Shown here piece after piece: positions 59,066-64,000 of a stretch of DNA of 64,000 bases. The DNA comes from Corella eumyota (Eukaryota > Chordata > Ascidiacea > Phlebobranchia > Corellidae). Position 1 is the stretch's first letter. The number at the start of each line of letters is the position of its first letter. The stretch is taken from assembly GCA_963082875.1 (NCBI GenBank), contig OY720100.1, positions 14,408,591 to 14,472,590 on the forward strand. Reading direction: 5' to 3'. A program made the position numbers and the translations under genes. The notes under the pieces are model-generated. The model saw only the letters and a program-made list of their open reading frames with translations. It had not been told where the DNA came from and did not search any database.

Positions 59066-59397
59066 AAAGGTAAAGATTAAACATTTTTTTGGGTGCAATT
59101 TCTGGCTCCTGCTTTTTTTAACACTTTCATTTTTTTGAACTTATCAAAGTTTAAATTTATTTTTTTTTGCATAACAAAAAACATAAAAATTTTGTGTTAG
59201 ATTATGCAACCAAATGTAATGACATACAGTTTATTTAAAATTTATATTCATAAATTTTGTTTTAAATTCATAACCACATAATTATATGTTTTTTAGATTA
59301 TTATCAAACAATATTTAAATGTTTTTTAAATTTGTTATACATCATTAACAATTACTATATATACAAAATAATATTACAAAAAAATTTTAGAATACCA

Positions 59398-59403
59398 ATA
59401 AAC
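59398..59403 (+). terminator. Poly(A) signal candidate of SCO-spondin
   Basis: First good AATAAA after the stop, 333 bases downstream, followed by T-rich sequence. A second AATAAA at 59851-59856 is an alternative. Confidence 0.5.
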
Positions 59404-62400
59404 TATATTTGATTTATAAAATTTCTTAAAGTAATTTTGCTATTTCGCCAATGTTTATATTAAGAGTTAATTTCTAATTAAAATTTCGCGAAATTTTTAA
59501 TTTAGAAAGCGTCCGTCGGTTCACTTAATTAATTAATCACAAACATTCAACACACGTTTTCAACAAACACGGAATTGCTTTTAATATAAAATTCGCCCTT
59601 TTTTTTATAAAATTGAATGACAGTTTTTTTGACCAGAAGTTAATTAAATGTTTTTTAATAAATGTGTTATCGAAATTTTACATAGTTTCGGTGTACAAAA
59701 ACTTAAATTGCAAAAGTTTATTATATGTCAAACTTCTACATTATATAATATTGTCTTTTTTGTTATTTTTCATTTGTAAAAAGTGCTTTATAAATATTTT
59801 TTACGTTTCTGCCTTGTATATTATAAATATGCCATTTTTGTGCTGTTTTTAATAAAAATTGAGTTTTGGTGTTTTTAAATTGTGGCGAATTTGTTATTGT
59901 AAAAGTAACTTCCGTCTCACGATATTTTTATTTCCTTAAAAAATATAGAATTTTGCCCTAAATTGTGTTTTAAACTATAAGTATATTATTTCTGTTAATA
60001 AATTTAAAAATAAAATATAATAAGGGCATTTTTATTATTTTTAAAAGTAGATATTTACAATTGATTAAAAGTAAGGTATATATATATATGGGTATACTAT
60101 CAAATTTTTGGGTATACAAACTTTGTTTTTTTTATATATACCTAATTCTTTATGATATCCTGTTTTCAATATTCAAGTTTCGGTAGAAGTGTTATAACAA
60201 TACATAATTAGTACTATACTCATTAGATATTTTAGTATAAATTTATTATTAATATAGACTTGCACAGGTTTAGTATAAATATATATATGTCAACCCAAAA
60301 TATACAAAAACACTCTTGTTTGTATATATACCAATAGAGTAAAATATCTATATATTACTGAAATCATTAATTATTATATGATTGATATAAAATTTAGGCT
60401 TGGCAATTAGATAAATACTGTTTAATACATAACAGTATATTTTTAAAATTCTTTACTATATTTAAAGGGCAGTTTTTTTTGAAAATAATCTGTAACTTAG
60501 CCTAAATGCAACGAAACTAAATCCACGCATTTCGCAATCGACGTGTTTTGCCTTTTCTAAAGGCGCACGAATCTTAGACACGAGCGTAGAAAAGTTACTG
60601 TATACAAAAGACTGCGACTCAAGTAGCTGAGTAAATGCACGGCAAGAAATAACAATATATGCATTCGAAATGCGTAGTCGATTAAAACAATAAACCTAGG
60701 TGTAGGTTGTATAACATAAGATTAGGTGTTTCCTAAATTAGAAACCTAATGTATCCGCATTTGTTCAAACTTAAGATAAAATAAAGTCTGGTTTAAATCG
60801 TATAAAGTCAGGCATATGGAAATACGATTTATATAATTAGATTACTTTTTCAAAGGCAGTGTACGTATCAATGAAGACATCTTATAGAGTTTATATATGC
60901 TGACTGTTGTAAATGGTTCCTTATCATAACCTTTAGTGAAATAGAATTGTTATGTTTAGCTTTTAATATACCGCACTATGTTAAATATATGTTTAGAAAC
61001 GTGATTTATATATCATGTAGAAGTACCGCGTTTAAAAATACATCCATTCTTTGGCATTAAAAATAGCAATTTTATCGCAGGCATTTTGTTATCACTGGTT
61101 GTTAGCAACATGTCAAATAAATCTGGCGTAGAGGATAATAATAGACAATGCTTTGTAATAGTCTGACGTCTGCATTGTTGGGAGAACCGAAAAGGGTTAT
61201 TTTTAACCCAGGGGTCTATTCTTGTCTATAACCCTATTAAACTTTATTCTAGGGACGCCTGTAAAAATAGTTTTTTTTGTTTGTTGTGTTATGACGATGT
61301 TATATTTATTAGGCGTTGATTTTAGATGTAAAATTTAGATCGTATGTTTGTGAAGTCGTAAAGGTAGGGCAGAAAATAAATTGGGTTTCCGTATAAACGG
61401 TTAGGCATATAGAGTCTGCTAATATAAGGTTAACGGTATACGGAGGCCTGTACAAAATGCTGTTAATATAGTTAGTGAATACTTATAATATAAAGTAAAA
61501 AATGATAACTTTTTCTTTAATATATTTTGTGGTAATTTTTGATTTATTTTTAAAGAATCGGAATTGCGCTAATATATTAGGTTATTACTTTTATTGTGTA
61601 CGCGTATCAGTTTTGCAAAAAGAATAATATTTTACTTGTTTAAAAAATCAAGTAAATTAACGTTAATATTAAGTTTTAAAATTATTTTTTTATGTTACAA
61701 TTTTCGAGTTGCAAAGTTAGACTTAAATTTTATATGTGCTTTAATTTAACGCAAAAAATAAACATACCATTTTAGTGTATATAAAAAAGTACGTATTTTT
61801 AATATAAATATTTTTTGATTTAATATTTATATATAATTAAAGTAACTATTACAAATTAAACATTAGTTTGATAACATTATTTTTTAATGTCCAATAAATT
61901 TTAAAATAACAAACTGCCTTATTAACATTTTAATTATAAAATTCAAGTTCGTTTAGTTTAACGTATTTTATTTAAAAATGCATTTTGCGTTATTAATTTT
62001 TAATAAAATTGATTTTAAATTTAAAATATAAGACTCATTTGCGGGTTTGTTTTTAAAAGTGTTTATCTATCGGGCCTTATAATAGAGCAAAGTAAGGGTA
62101 AATAGATAACAATATTCAAACTGTGATTCATTCTTGTTCGGATGTTGTTATTAAGGAAATACGTTTTAAGATTATGTTAATGCAGTATATAGCTAAGCAT
62201 ATAGAAGAGCCTTATCATCGCTTAATATTGTAATATATTAAAATGTTTTAATATAGTTTTAAAAGTAATGTAGATGAAAGGCCGTAGTTTTTTAACGCTA
62301 TTTAATTTTGGTATGGGTTTTAGAAAATACTGCTATATTTTTTTAATATATGGTTTTTTTATATATATAAATTAGCTTAGCCTTTTTTGCAACGCCTTTA

Positions 62401-64000
62401 ACGATTTTATAAACGATTTTTTAGAAATATAAACCTAATGACGTTTTTATAAAAAATTACCTGATCTGCTGTGTTTTTTATTAGCTAAAAAAACGTGTTT
62501 TAAACATTTTGTTTAGGTTACATAACCTAAATTTTGTCAGGTATGTGTTTTTATTTATGAATTACTAAAAATCGTTATTTTAAAATTTAATTAGTAAATA
62601 TTTATTTTATTTTAAAACAATGTATATTATAACGCTGACCTTTAAATAACTGCATTTTTCTTAGAAGATAAAGTCGTCATTTAATAACTTATAGTTCAGT
62701 TCTTTTAATATACCGACTGACTTTTAGACTGAGTTTATTAATCAATTTTAAAGAATTAATTTTTAAAAATTCACGAAAAATATTTTTTGTATTTTGTTTA
62801 TTATACAACTTTCGTGAATTTTTGATTTTTCAGAAGATTTTTTTACAAATTTACTGTGATAAATTTACGATTATTAAGACCAAAAATAATATAATTTTTC
62901 AACCACAATTAGACATGAAATTTAAAAGATTTATTTTTTGGTTTAATAATTTTATTAAAATTCACAAAAAAAAAGAATAAAATTTGACCCGCAAGCCGCC
63001 ATTTTTTAAATGTCAGATTCAGATGTTCGCAAAAAAATTTGAATAAAATACAAAATTTTACACCTAATATTAAACTTGAATACTATCACAGTTAAAATTT
63101 TAATTTAGTTTTACTTTATTCACAGTGTGTACAAATCGTTTAACGGTAGTTAGGGAATAAAAATTTTAACGACTAAATACGGGAGACTATTATAACACCA
63201 AAGATGGTGCAAATTTATGACGCTATTAAAAGTTGCAAAAAAATTTTTTAGTTCGAAGAATTCTAGGAGTGTACAAACAGCGAAAAGTTGGTAAATATGT
63301 TTAAATTTACGAGAGTTTTAATAAGGCTTGTGCGCCAACGTAAACATTGCAACTTTTTAAAGGTGTTTTTTTATGATTTAACTCTATTTAAATTTTAACG
63401 GGTTAGTTGGTATTTGAATTAGCTTTTCTTGTTTAATGTTTATTGTACTTTCAAAATTCTAAGAATTGAAATGTCGAAAGGTTTAGCGTATATTATGTAA
63501 CATGGGTATGTAAATACAAATAAAAAATAAAACATATTAAATATAAAAATAAAAAAACGATATTTTTATTAAAAAAAAAACATTTTTTATGCGAAAATTT
63601 AAAATCATATTTCACCGAAATCTTTTTATTTTTTTATTTTTTTTTGAATAACAACAAAATATTTTTCAGACCCAATGGTGATTCGGCAAAAAATAACGTA
63701 GGTAGGTGTGTATGCAAAACGCCAGAACTGTTTACCGGACTTAGCTAACAGTAATTTTTAGAGTTATATTTGTCCGTATGACGTCACAGAACTTACCCGT
63801 GCCCCCATAGAAATTGGTTTGTCCAAATTTCCCCTTTTCCCTAATTTACGTACAGCCTAAAAAATAGTTTAAATATAGCAAAAACGATTACCAAGAAAGT
63901 TGCGTAAATTTACCAAAAGTATTTGTTCTAGAAACTTATCATGAATTTTAATACTTTTTTATTTTATCAAACATTTATTTAGTAGGATATGTATATTTAA
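59404..64000. other. Downstream intergenic region
   Basis: A+T-rich with no SINE copies, no ORF of coding character and no RNA gene that I can recognise. Near 60515-60680 a short inverted pair occurs (ACGCATTTCG and CGAAATGCGT). The SINE density falls sharply here compared with the gene introns. Confidence 0.5.

Noticed and set aside
59613-59852. 79-codon ORF downstream of SCO-spondin
   Set aside because: Low-complexity hydrophobic translation of T-rich DNA in the presumed 3' flank; no splice sites or domain.
60515-60680. Short inverted pair ACGCATTTCG / CGAAATGCGT
   Set aside because: Arms of 10 bp about 140 bases apart with no flanking duplication; too weak to call an element.
63660-63705. 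Exon-like segment TTTTCAG ... GTAGGT near the right edge
   Set aside because: Open for about 11 codons only, with no recognisable domain and no partner exon in the window; splice-like words are frequent by chance in such sequence.

Overview
This is eukaryotic, animal DNA: very A+T-rich, with short intron-split exons, T-rich splice acceptors and dense small repeats. Two plus-strand genes lie head to tail. At the left is the 3' end of a PHF21A/PHF21B (BHC80-type) PHD-finger gene (160-1669). Most of the window (3459-59065) is one complete giant secreted-protein gene with the architecture of SCO-spondin: signal peptide, EMI, three vWD-C8-TIL units, ten LDLa repeats (nine in one cluster plus one later), eighteen TSP1 repeats interleaved with TIL and VWC modules, and a C-terminal cystine knot. 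I could place 77 exons by hand. Splice phases agree at every junction except one near the C terminus, where a 25-nt micro-exon would restore the frame. The predicted protein is about 4,085 residues. The gene content and base composition suggest an invertebrate deuterostome, most likely an ascidian tunicate of the Ciona kind, but the species assignment is inference.

Several SCO-spondin introns carry other genes, all antisense to the host. Intron 20 holds a two-exon gene for a 178-residue protein of a family I do not recognise. Intron 34 holds three tandem three-exon genes for small secreted Kazal-like proteins (88-92 residues), each with the same exon sizes and a T/A-rich, TATA-like promoter. 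Intron 39 holds a 6.35-kb Helitron with an open 1,459-codon Rep-helicase, a second coiled-coil ORF, a 3' hairpin and CTAG end, and a TC 5' end. It is inserted between A and T inside an older SINE.

The rest is dominated by a tRNA-derived SINE of about 290 bp. More than 35 whole or partial copies lie in introns in both orientations and none in an exon. There is also a second, rarer tRNA-derived SINE, two nested TIR elements in intron 1, a pair of about 400-bp repeats with an internal hairpin, and several intronic minisatellites. From 59.4 kb to the right edge I see no convincing gene. No virus-derived elements, bacterial features or CRISPR arrays were recognised.
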